A stretch of 9,831 bases of DNA from contig CAMLFV010000102.1 of assembly GCA_946479395.1 (NCBI GenBank), forward strand, positions 1-9,831. Reading direction: 5' to 3'. The number at the start of each line of letters is the position of its first letter. Positions within the stretch are counted from its first letter, which is position 1. Positions 1-6,601 of this stretch are shown here, piece by piece. The stretch comes from an uncultured Flavobacterium sp. GTDB taxonomy: Bacteria; Bacteroidota; Bacteroidia; Flavobacteriales; Flavobacteriaceae. Under the pieces are notes generated by a model. That model saw nothing but the letters and a program-made list of their open reading frames with translations. It did not search any database and had not been told where the DNA came from. The position numbers and the translations under genes are program-made.

Positions 1-651
1 AATTAATGCGTGCCCAATAGAAACTTCTAACAAACCCGGAATATTCTGTTTAAAAAATTCGATATTATCCAAACTTAAATCGTGTCCGGCGTTTATTCCT
101 AAACCTAATTCATTAGCTAATTCAGCAGCTTTAGTGTAAGGCTCAATCGCCTTTAAATTTCCTAAACCGTACTGGTGTGCAAAAGCTTCGGTGTATAATT
201 CAATACGGTCGGTTCCTGTTTCTTTTGCACCTTCGATCATACTTAAAACCGGATCAACAAAAATAGAAGTTCTTATTCCGTTACGCTTGAATTCGGCAAT
301 CACCTCTTTTAAATAAGACTGATGTTTTACGGTATCCCAACCGGCGTTCGATGTAATGGCATCAACAGCATCGGGCACCAAAGTCACCTGTGTAGGCTTG
401 CATTCTAACACGAGATTCATAAAATTATCCATCGGGTTTCCTTCAATATTATACTCGGTATGCACCACAGACGCCAAATCACGCGCATCCTGATAACGCA
501 CATGTCGTTCATCTGGTCGCGGATGCACCGTAACGCCTTGCGCACCAAAACGCTGAACATCGGCAGCAACCTTTAACAAATCGGGAACATTACCACCGCG
601 TGCATTACGCAATGTGGCAATTTTATTGATATTTACAGATAATTTTGTCAT
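1..651 (-). CDS. pdxJ: Pyridoxine 5'-phosphate synthase PdxJ, 3'-truncated by the window edge
   Basis: PdxJ catalyses the last ring-closing step of de novo vitamin B6 synthesis in the cytoplasm. It condenses 1-deoxy-D-xylulose 5-phosphate with 3-amino-2-oxopropyl phosphate to give pyridoxine 5'-phosphate. The minus strand reads openly from ATG at 651-649 to base 1, giving 217 residues. The family is usually about 237-240 residues, so roughly 20 C-terminal residues lie outside the window. Visible family motifs are [16 protein letters not shown] at the N-terminus (residues 5-20), the phosphate/substrate segment [18 protein letters not shown] (39-56), NIEGN with the likely catalytic Glu (68-72), FVDP (131-134), GINAGHDL (185-192) and EVSIGHALI (209-217). 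The histidines of HPRPDERH and NAGHDL are intact. The start gives the normal family N-terminus and no in-frame upstream ATG competes. The gene is divergent from the CBS-domain gene and would be transcribed alone from the shared upstream region. The identification is very secure. Confidence 0.97.
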   Translation of the reverse strand, partial: MTKLSVNINKIATLRNARGGNVPDLLKVAADVQRFGAQGVTVHPRPDERHVRYQDARDLASVVHTEYNIEGNPMDNFMNLVLECKPTQVTLVPDAVDAITSNAGWDTVKHQSYLKEVIAEFKRNGIRTSIFVDPVLSMIEGAKETGTDRIELYTEAFAHQYGLGNLKAIEPYTKAAELANELGLGINAGHDLSLDNIEFFKQNIPGLLEVSIGHALI

Positions 652-670
652 TCTATATTTAATTTATCAA

Positions 671-698
671 CAAAAATACGAAGTAAATTGGGTACAAA
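671..698 (-). promoter_or_regulatory. Candidate pdxJ promoter (Bacteroidota type)
   Basis: Read on the minus strand, 678-671 is TATTTTTG, a perfect match to the Bacteroidota -7 element TAnnTTTG. A TTTG at 698-695 could serve as the -33 element. The spacer is 16 bases, somewhat shorter than the usual 19-21. Transcription from here would leave a leader of about 13-16 bases before the pdxJ ATG at 651. The element is short and AT-rich, so a chance match is possible. Confidence 0.4.
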
Positions 699-720
699 AC
701 CGATTATTTTAATTATTTTG
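687..720 (+). promoter_or_regulatory. Candidate promoter for the CBS-protein/nadK genes
   Basis: TTATTTTG at 713-720 matches TAnnTTTG with one mismatch. An upstream ATTG at 687-690 lies 22 bases before it, a loose -33 match. If used, transcription would begin at about 725-728. That is downstream of the ATG at 723 and about 10 bases before the ATG at 738, which is one reason for choosing the latter start. A direct repeat of ATTATTTT (703-710 and 712-719) overlaps the element. It shares a 71-86 bp region with the divergent pdxJ promoter. The motif match is imperfect. Confidence 0.3.
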
Positions 721-737
721 CAATGAATTTTACCGTT

Positions 738-1394
738 ATGAAATCGATACAAAACCTGATTAAACACAAACCAAAGCCTTTTACTTTTGCTACGAAATTC
801 AATGATATTGTTGAATTTATAGAAGACAGCGAATACAGTCATTTTCCGGTGCTGGAGCAGGATGTTTATGTAGGATCTATTGCCGCGTTGGATATTCAGC
901 CGTCTGAAACCAAAACCGTGGGGGATTACCGCTATACTTTGCTGCCTTATTTTGTTAGGAAAGATGCCAGCTGGTTTGAAGTTTTAGAAAAGTTCGCACA
1001 GTTTGACTGTAATGTATTAGCGGTTTTAACCGAAAACAACCAATATATAGGATATTATTTTCAGGAAGATATACTGCCATTTTTAAACAGTACACCTTTT
1101 ATGAAAGATGCCGGTTTAGCTGTTGTTGTTCAAAAACATTATTTAGATTACAGCATCAGCGAAATTGCGCAGATTGTAGAAACTAATAACTGTAAACTTT
1201 TGGGTGTTTTTGTATCTGAAATGAAAAACCAAACAGCACAAATCACTATAAAAGCATCGGCAGGAAACATCAATGAAATAATTCAGACATTTCGCCGTTT
1301 TGGTTATGAGATCATATCAGAGCACAATCAGGATTCCTATTTAAACGAATTAAAAGACCGTTCGGCTTATTTAGATAAATTTTTAAACATTTAA
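738..1394 (+). CDS. CBS-domain pair protein with C-terminal ACT-like domain
   Basis: This is a predicted cytoplasmic ligand-sensing protein of 218 residues. Two CBS modules are visible: SHFPVLEQDVYVGSI at residues 34-48 and CNVLAVLTENNQYIGYY at 91-107. CBS pairs usually bind adenine nucleotides. Residues about 126-196 resemble an ACT fold: a VVVQ strand, a helix YSISEIAQIVE, then KLLGVFVSE, then GNINEIIQTFRRFGYEII. The order CBS-CBS-ACT recalls AcuB-like regulatory proteins. There is no signal peptide, transmembrane segment or catalytic domain. An in-frame ATG at 723 would add five residues. I prefer 738 because a possible -7 element ends at base 720 and because the family N-terminus, as I recall it, starts a few residues before the Lys-Pro segment. 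nadK begins 6 bp after its stop, so the two are almost certainly cotranscribed. A role in sensing nucleotide state near NadK is inference; no ligand is known to me. Confidence 0.85.
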   Translation: MKSIQNLIKHKPKPFTFATKFNDIVEFIEDSEYSHFPVLEQDVYVGSIAALDIQPSETKTVGDYRYTLLPYFVRKDASWFEVLEKFAQFDCNVLAVLTENNQYIGYYFQEDILPFLNSTPFMKDAGLAVVVQKHYLDYSISEIAQIVETNNCKLLGVFVSEMKNQTAQITIKASAGNINEIIQTFRRFGYEIISEHNQDSYLNELKDRSAYLDKFLNI

Positions 1395-1400
1395 CAAGGT

Positions 1401-2285
1401 ATGAAGTTTGCCATTTACGCTCAGAATTACAAACCCAACTATAAAGAAATTATAGAAAAATTAGTCCGTGCGCTAAAAACGCACAACGCTAAAGTAATTT
1501 TTGAAAAAGAGTTTTACAAGCTTTTGGTAGAAAACAATGTTTTAAATTCTGAATACGATACGTTTTCATCGCACACCGATATTGATGACGATACCAAATT
1601 TTTTGTAAGTATCGGCGGTGATGGTACCTTGTTGCGTGCTGCAAATTTCGTTAAAAGCAAAAACATTCCTATTATAGGTGTAAATGCAGGCAGATTGGGT
1701 TTTCTGGCAAATGTTCAGCAGGAAGCCATTGGATTTTTAATTCCGCTTTTGTTTTCAAACCAATACACGTTGTCGCGTAGAACATTGTTACAATTGAACG
1801 GTCCAGATGAAGCAACTTCTAAATTCAATGTAAATTTTGCACTGAACGAAATTACGGTGACGCGTAAAAACTCTACATCGATGATTACAGTGGAAGCCTA
1901 CATAAACAACGAATATTTGGCAACTTATTGGGCAGACGGAATTATTATTTCAACCCCAACAGGCAGCACGGGATACAACTTAAGTTGTGGCGGACCTATA
2001 ATTACACCCGACAGTAATTGTTTGGTGATTACGCCTATTGCACCGCATAATTTAACTACCCGACCGTTAATTATTAATGACCGCAGTAAGATTAAAATGA
2101 AGGTTAGCAGCCGCGAAACGCAATTTTTATTATCGTTAGATTCTGAAACGGCTGCCATAAGCAACGATTCGGAAATAGAAATATCGTTAGCCAACCATAC
2201 GGTAAATATGGTAGAATTTCCGTCGGTAACTTTTTTACGAACCCTACGCAGTAAATTATTGTGGGGAGAAGACAAAAGAAATTAA
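1401..2285 (+). CDS. nadK: NAD kinase
   Basis: NadK phosphorylates NAD+ to NADP+ in the cytoplasm and is usually the only NADP source in bacteria. The 294-residue product has the family's full length. It carries the diagnostic GGDGT motif at residues 72-76 followed by LLRAA, GVNAGRLGFL at 93-102, the NE pair at 149-150, and the nucleotide-binding stretch running from DGIIISTPTGSTGYN (179-193) into CGGPI (196-200). TP.APH.L..RP follows at about 211-222. The ATG at 1401 gives the normal N-terminus (MKFAIYAQNY). AAGG lies only one base before it, too close to be a good ribosome-binding site. It follows the CBS gene by 6 bp. The 75 bp downstream gap holds a likely new promoter, so the envelope genes can be expressed separately. 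No irregularities are seen. Confidence 0.98.
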   Translation: MKFAIYAQNYKPNYKEIIEKLVRALKTHNAKVIFEKEFYKLLVENNVLNSEYDTFSSHTDIDDDTKFFVSIGGDGTLLRAANFVKSKNIPIIGVNAGRLGFLANVQQEAIGFLIPLLFSNQYTLSRRTLLQLNGPDEATSKFNVNFALNEITVTRKNSTSMITVEAYINNEYLATYWADGIIISTPTGSTGYNLSCGGPIITPDSNCLVITPIAPHNLTTRPLIINDRSKIKMKVSSRETQFLLSLDSETAAISNDSEIEISLANHTVNMVEFPSVTFLRTLRSKLLWGEDKRN

Positions 2286-2337
2286 ATAGTATTTCACAAA
2301 ATACATCATAATTATAAAATATATTCGTTTACATTAG

Positions 2338-2345
2338 TATATTTG
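2338..2345 (+). promoter_or_regulatory. Candidate -7 element of a promoter for the envelope gene cluster
   Basis: TATATTTG is a perfect TAnnTTTG match 15 bases before the ATG at 2361, in the only substantial gap (2286-2360) between nadK and bamA. No clear TTTG -33 element is seen at the expected distance; that stretch is simply AT-rich. Transcription would start near 2350-2353, giving a leader of about 8-11 bases. The TTG at 2343 falls inside the element and so cannot be a used start codon if this promoter is real. Confidence 0.5.
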
Positions 2346-2360
2346 CAAATTAGTCATAAA

Positions 2361-3053
2361 ATGAAAAGAAAACTTTTAACCATATTAACTATTTTAGGTG
2401 TTTGCACAACAGCTCAAAGTCAGATTCATGAACTTGGAGTAACTGTTGGCGCAACTAATTATATTGGTGACATTGGATCTACCAAATACATAAATCCTAC
2501 CGATATGGGTTATGGTTTTCAATATCGTTGGAACAAAAGTGCAAGGCATTCATGGCGTGTAAACTACACCTATATGCCTATATCGGGCAAAGATTCAGAT
2601 TCTGATATGCCTTTAAGACAAGCACGCGATCTTTCAACAAAAAATAATTTGAACGAATTGATGCTGGGTTTAGAATTCAACTTTTTTGAATTTGACCTGC
2701 ACAACGACTGGTTTGCCTTTACACCTTACGTGCATACTGGAATTGCCGGTTTATCGTACAAAGAAACGTATTTTAACGAGTACGCAAAACAAATAGAAAA
2801 AGACACCGAATACGCCCTTGCCATACCGGTAACATTGGGCTTAAAAGCATTAATAAACAAAAAACTGGTTATTAGTGCCGAAGTTGGTGCACGTTATGCC
2901 TTTACCGACAATTTAGACGGAAGCAATCCTGCAAGTCCGTCAACCAACATTGTTGCGTTTGGCAATACAAATTCCAAAGACTGGTATGTTTTTTCCGGCA
3001 TAAACATTTCGTACACCTTTGGTAAAAACCCTTGTTACTGTGCCCCAAGATAA
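2361..3053 (+). CDS. DUF6089-like outer-membrane beta-barrel protein
   Basis: This 230-residue protein is predicted to be secreted and to form a small outer-membrane beta-barrel of the DUF6089 type found in Bacteroidota. It has a signal peptide (MKRK, hydrophobic TILTILGV, then TTAQSQ, cleavage near residue 20). The mature start ELGVTVGATNYIGDIG (24-39) is typical of the family. Alternating hydrophobic/polar strands follow, such as FQYRW, SWRVNYTYMPI, ELMLGLEFNFFEF, FTPYVHTGIAGLSY, LVISAEVGARYAF and YVFSGINISYTFG. The protein ends in PCYCAPR, with a Cys-X-Cys at 225-227 rather than the usual terminal aromatic beta-signal. I chose the ATG at 2361 because the upstream in-frame TTG (2343) lies in the probable promoter and would spoil the signal peptide. 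uppS starts 1 bp after the stop, so the two are probably translationally coupled. No biochemical function is known to me. The position next to bamA suggests an envelope role. Confidence 0.85.
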   Translation: MKRKLLTILTILGVCTTAQSQIHELGVTVGATNYIGDIGSTKYINPTDMGYGFQYRWNKSARHSWRVNYTYMPISGKDSDSDMPLRQARDLSTKNNLNELMLGLEFNFFEFDLHNDWFAFTPYVHTGIAGLSYKETYFNEYAKQIEKDTEYALAIPVTLGLKALINKKLVISAEVGARYAFTDNLDGSNPASPSTNIVAFGNTNSKDWYVFSGINISYTFGKNPCYCAPR

Positions 3054-3054
3054 A

Positions 3055-3795
3055 ATGAAAGAAACTACACTTATTCCCGAAAAATTACCGCAACATCTGG
3101 CTATTATCATGGATGGTAACGGCAGATGGGCAAAACAAAAAGGTTTTTTAAGAACAATTGGTCACGAGAACGGTGCCACAGCAGTAAAACGTACCGTTGA
3201 ACAATGTGCCCGTTTGGGAATTCCCTATTTAACTTTATACGCATTTTCTACCGAAAACTGGAACCGTCCGAAATTTGAAGTAGATATGTTGATGAAGTTA
3301 TTGGTTAAAGCTTTAAGAAAAGAAGTAAAATCGCTTCACGAAAACAACATAAAATTAAACGCAATTGGTAATTTAGACCTTTTACCTTCATCAGTTCGCA
3401 AGGAATTAACAGAAGTTTTAGAAAAAACCAAAAACAACACGCGTTTAACACTTTCGCTTGCATTAAGCTACGGCTCTAGGAATGAACTACTTGAAGCCAC
3501 TAAAGAGCTGTGTAACAAAGTTAAAAATAATATAATTTCAATAGATGCTATTGACGAATCGGTTATTAATAAGCATCTTTACACCCATAATTTACCAGAC
3601 GTTGACTTATTAATAAGAACAAGCGGTGAACAACGTATAAGCAATTTTATGTTATGGCAGATAGCCTATGCAGAATTGTATTTTACCGAAGTTTTATGGC
3701 CCGATTTTTCTAACGAACACCTTCATCAGGCGTTAGAAACCTATCAGAACCGCGAACGTAGATATGGTAAAACAAGTGAACAAATCAATAAGTAA
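3055..3795 (+). CDS. uppS: Isoprenyl transferase (undecaprenyl pyrophosphate synthase)
   Basis: This cis-prenyltransferase adds isopentenyl units to farnesyl diphosphate to make C55 undecaprenyl diphosphate, the lipid carrier for peptidoglycan and surface polysaccharides. It acts at the inner face of the cytoplasmic membrane. The 246-residue product is a normal family length. Motifs are HLAIIMDGNGRWAK (14-27) with catalytic Asp20, GH at 36-37, YAFSTENWNRP (62-72), LALSYGSRNE (135-144), the diphosphate-binding RTSGEQRISNF (188-198), and LYFTEVLWPDF (208-218). The ATG at 3055 gives the standard N-terminus. An in-frame TTG at 3019 would overlap the preceding gene by 35 bp and add an unrelated leader, so it was not used. 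The gene sits 1 bp after the DUF6089-like gene and 12 bp before bamA, within a tightly packed envelope operon. Confidence 0.98.
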   Translation: MKETTLIPEKLPQHLAIIMDGNGRWAKQKGFLRTIGHENGATAVKRTVEQCARLGIPYLTLYAFSTENWNRPKFEVDMLMKLLVKALRKEVKSLHENNIKLNAIGNLDLLPSSVRKELTEVLEKTKNNTRLTLSLALSYGSRNELLEATKELCNKVKNNIISIDAIDESVINKHLYTHNLPDVDLLIRTSGEQRISNFMLWQIAYAELYFTEVLWPDFSNEHLHQALETYQNRERRYGKTSEQINK

Positions 3796-3807
3796 TTTTT
3801 AAGGATA

Positions 3808-6573
3808 ATGCATCGCAAAAAATTAAAATACCTTTTTCCATTATTAGTAAGCTTTGCTGCGGCAAACGCACAAGAGCAACCGGTAACACCACAAACCGGC
3901 AACAGTGATGCTGCACAAGAAACATTGATTCCCGAAACAGACCCGAATGCACCACGCAGATACCGTTTAGGAACCATTAAAGTAACAGGAAATTATCATT
4001 TTAACGAACTGACTATTTTTACCTATGCAGGTTTAGAAAAAGGTCAGGTAATAAATCTTCCGGGTGAAGAAATTTCCGATGCTATTAAAAAATTATGGAA
4101 AACAGGTTATTTCAGCGAAATCAACGTGTATGAATCATCTGTTGTAGGCGATGTTTTAAATCTTGAAATACACTTGAACGAATTACCGCGTTTAAAGAAT
4201 GTGGAAATTACCGGTATTAAAAAAGCCAAAAAAGAAGAAATCTTAAAAGATTTGCAACTGGCTGTTCCGGCAACACAAACAACTGCTGGTAAACAAGATA
4301 AAAAAATTAAGATTACCGAAGGAAAAATCATCAACGACAACTTAATTTCTACCACTAAAAACTATCTTACCAACAAATATAGAAAAGACGGTTTTTACAA
4401 CACAAAAGTTACGGTTGAAAGAAAGTTACACGACGATAAAAAAACGGCTGATTTAATTATTGATATTGACAAAGGCAGCAAGGTGCGTATATCTAAAATT
4501 AATTTTGAAGGAAATTCGCAACTTACCGATGCAAAATTACGCAAGGCAATGAAAAAGACCAAGCAAAAGAGTCCTTTAAATCCTATGCGTATTTTCTCTC
4601 CTTCTAAATTTATAGAAAACGAATACAAAACCGATCTTACAAATATTATTGATGCTTACAAAGAGAAAGGATACCGTGATGCCCGTATTATAGAGCAAAA
4701 GGCAACCTATAATCCTAAAAAGAATAATGTAGCCATTAATATCAATTTAGAAGAAGGTAAAAAATATTATATTGGAAACATCCGGTTTATTGGAAATTCC
4801 GAATATCCCGATCAATACCTTCGTAATCGTATTTTAGGTATTAAAAAGGGAGATGTTTACAATGGACCATTATTAGAAAAACGCGTTGTAGATCGAACAA
4901 ATCCTGACGCAATAAATATTGAAAACGAGTATCAAAATTCAGGTTTCTTATGGTCTAAAATCGATTTGGTAGAAACAGCAACACGTAAGGATACCATTGA
5001 TTTTGATATCCGTATTATGGAAGGTCCAATTGCTCGTTTTAACAACATCAGCGTTTCCGGTAACGACAAAACTCACGATTACATTATTTTACGCGAATTA
5101 CGTACGCTTCCAGGACAAAAATGGAGAAAGGCGGATGTAGTAGAATCTGTTCGCCGTTTAGGAAGTATGGGTATTTTTGATGCTACTGCAATAACTCCTG
5201 AAGTAAAAAATGCCGATCCTGTAGACGGAACGGTTGATGTAGAATGGCAAGTTGTAGAAAACGGTCAGTCGCAGGTTGAAGTTCAAGGTGGATACGGTGG
5301 TGGTACTTTTATTGGTACATTGGCATTATCATTCAACAACTTTTCGGCACGTAATATCTTCAATAAAGAAGCATATACGCCGTTCCCAATGGGAGATGCA
5401 CAAAAAATGTCGTTACGTTTGCAGGCAGCAACCTATTTTCAAACCTACAGTTTAAGTTTTTCTGAACCTTGGTTTGGTGGTCGCCGCCCTATTTCGTTAT
5501 TCGGATCGTTATCATACACAAGTCAGAAATCATATAACTTCACAACAAGAGATATTGACCGCAGCCAAGGGTTAAACATTTCTACTGCAACAATTGGTAT
5601 GGCAAAACGTTTGCTGGTACCAGATGATAACTTTACGCTATCACACTCGTTAAGTTTTCAATATTATGAGTTAAATAACTATTACTCTAATATGTTTGCT
5701 TTCAGTAATGGATCTTCAAAGAATTTAGCCTATACGGTAGAACTTTCTCGTGACAACCGTGGAGGTATTATGCCTGCTATTTATCCACAATCTGGAGCTT
5801 TTTTAAGTGTATCTGGTAAATTTACAGCTCCGTATTCTTTATTCAACAATGTTGATTACAAGAATTTAGAAAATATGGAAGAGTACAAGTACAGAACCAC
5901 AAGTGTAATGACTCACCCGATTACAAAAGCTGATATTCCGATTGGTACTTATTTAGACGCCAACGATATGCCTGTTAGCGATTACCGTGATGCTAGAATT
6001 GATGAAGATAAATTAAACCAGAAAAAATTCAATTGGTTAGAGTATTACAAAATTAATTTTAAAGCAGATTGGTATACAACTATTGTTAACAAATTGGTTT
6101 TACGTACACAGGGACAGTTTGGTTTCTTGGGTGCTTATAATAACGACCGTGGAGCGATTCCTTTTGAGCGTTATTATTTAGGTGGAAGCGGAATGATGAT
6201 GAATACGATGGATGGTAGAGAAAATGTTGCTTTACGTGGTTATACAGACAATTCTTTAACTCCTACAAGAGATGGAAGACAAATTGGTGGTACCGTGTAC
6301 AATAAATTCTCTATAGAATTACGTTATCCTGTAGCATTAAAAGGACAAATGAGTGCGTATGTATTATCATTCTTCGATGCAGGTGCTACATATGAAGGCT
6401 TTGGTAACTACAATCCGTTTAAACTACAACGTGGTGCTGGTGCCGGTGTACGTGTACACATGCCAATGTTTGGTTTGTTAGGTATTGATTTTGGTTACGG
6501 ATTTGATAAAGTTCCGGGTACAAACCAGATTGGTGGTTTTCAAACGCACTTTGTGTTAGGTCAGCAGTTTTAA
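3808..6573 (+). CDS. bamA: Outer-membrane protein assembly factor BamA (Omp85 family)
   Basis: BamA is the central subunit of the BAM machine that folds and inserts beta-barrel proteins into the outer membrane. The product has 921 residues, longer than the roughly 800 of E. coli. It has a signal peptide (MHRKK, hydrophobic core, cleavage after AANA near residue 21) and a polar linker to about residue 50. Five POTRA repeats begin near residues 51 (RYRLGTIKVTGN), 127 (LKNVEITG), 226 (VRISKINFEGN), 320 (YYIGNIRFIGN) and 409 (ARFNNISVSGN). The barrel starts near residue 490 (GGYGGGTFIGTLALSFNN). The loop-6 motif is present as LRGY at 809-812, and the protein ends in FVLGQQF, with a terminal Phe as in a beta-signal. 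A polar insertion at about 681-747 probably forms an extracellular loop. AAGGA lies 2 bases before the start. The gene follows uppS by 12 bp and precedes the ompH genes, the usual pairing of assembly factor and chaperone. Confidence 0.97.
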   Translation: MHRKKLKYLFPLLVSFAAANAQEQPVTPQTGNSDAAQETLIPETDPNAPRRYRLGTIKVTGNYHFNELTIFTYAGLEKGQVINLPGEEISDAIKKLWKTGYFSEINVYESSVVGDVLNLEIHLNELPRLKNVEITGIKKAKKEEILKDLQLAVPATQTTAGKQDKKIKITEGKIINDNLISTTKNYLTNKYRKDGFYNTKVTVERKLHDDKKTADLIIDIDKGSKVRISKINFEGNSQLTDAKLRKAMKKTKQKSPLNPMRIFSPSKFIENEYKTDLTNIIDAYKEKGYRDARIIEQKATYNPKKNNVAININLEEGKKYYIGNIRFIGNSEYPDQYLRNRILGIKKGDVYNGPLLEKRVVDRTNPDAINIENEYQNSGFLWSKIDLVETATRKDTIDFDIRIMEGPIARFNNISVSGNDKTHDYIILRELRTLPGQKWRKADVVESVRRLGSMGIFDATAITPEVKNADPVDGTVDVEWQVVENGQSQVEVQGGYGGGTFIGTLALSFNNFSARNIFNKEAYTPFPMGDAQKMSLRLQAATYFQTYSLSFSEPWFGGRRPISLFGSLSYTSQKSYNFTTRDIDRSQGLNISTATIGMAKRLLVPDDNFTLSHSLSFQYYELNNYYSNMFAFSNGSSKNLAYTVELSRDNRGGIMPAIYPQSGAFLSVSGKFTAPYSLFNNVDYKNLENMEEYKYRTTSVMTHPITKADIPIGTYLDANDMPVSDYRDARIDEDKLNQKKFNWLEYYKINFKADWYTTIVNKLVLRTQGQFGFLGAYNNDRGAIPFERYYLGGSGMMMNTMDGRENVALRGYTDNSLTPTRDGRQIGGTVYNKFSIELRYPVALKGQMSAYVLSFFDAGATYEGFGNYNPFKLQRGAGAGVRVHMPMFGLLGIDFGYGFDKVPGTNQIGGFQTHFVLGQQF

Positions 6574-6601
6574 TGGCACACATTTTGAATAATTATTTTA
6601 T

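Noticed and set aside
1925..2275. Minus-strand open frame across nadK
   Set aside because: It lies wholly within a well-conserved nadK, has no recognisable domain, and is the mirror of the real coding frame.
2289..2304. Hairpin GTATTT-CACA-AAATAC after nadK as a terminator
   Set aside because: The stem is only 6 bp and AT-rich, with no T-tract after it, so it is expected by chance in such AT-rich sequence.
2343..2360. TTG start that would extend the DUF6089-like protein by six residues
   Set aside because: The TTG is part of a perfect TAnnTTTG promoter element. The ATG at 2361 gives a clean signal peptide beginning MKRK.
3019..3054. TTG start extending UppS upstream into the preceding gene
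   Set aside because: It would overlap the DUF6089-like coding end and add residues absent from the family. The ATG at 3055 gives the standard UppS N-terminus and length.
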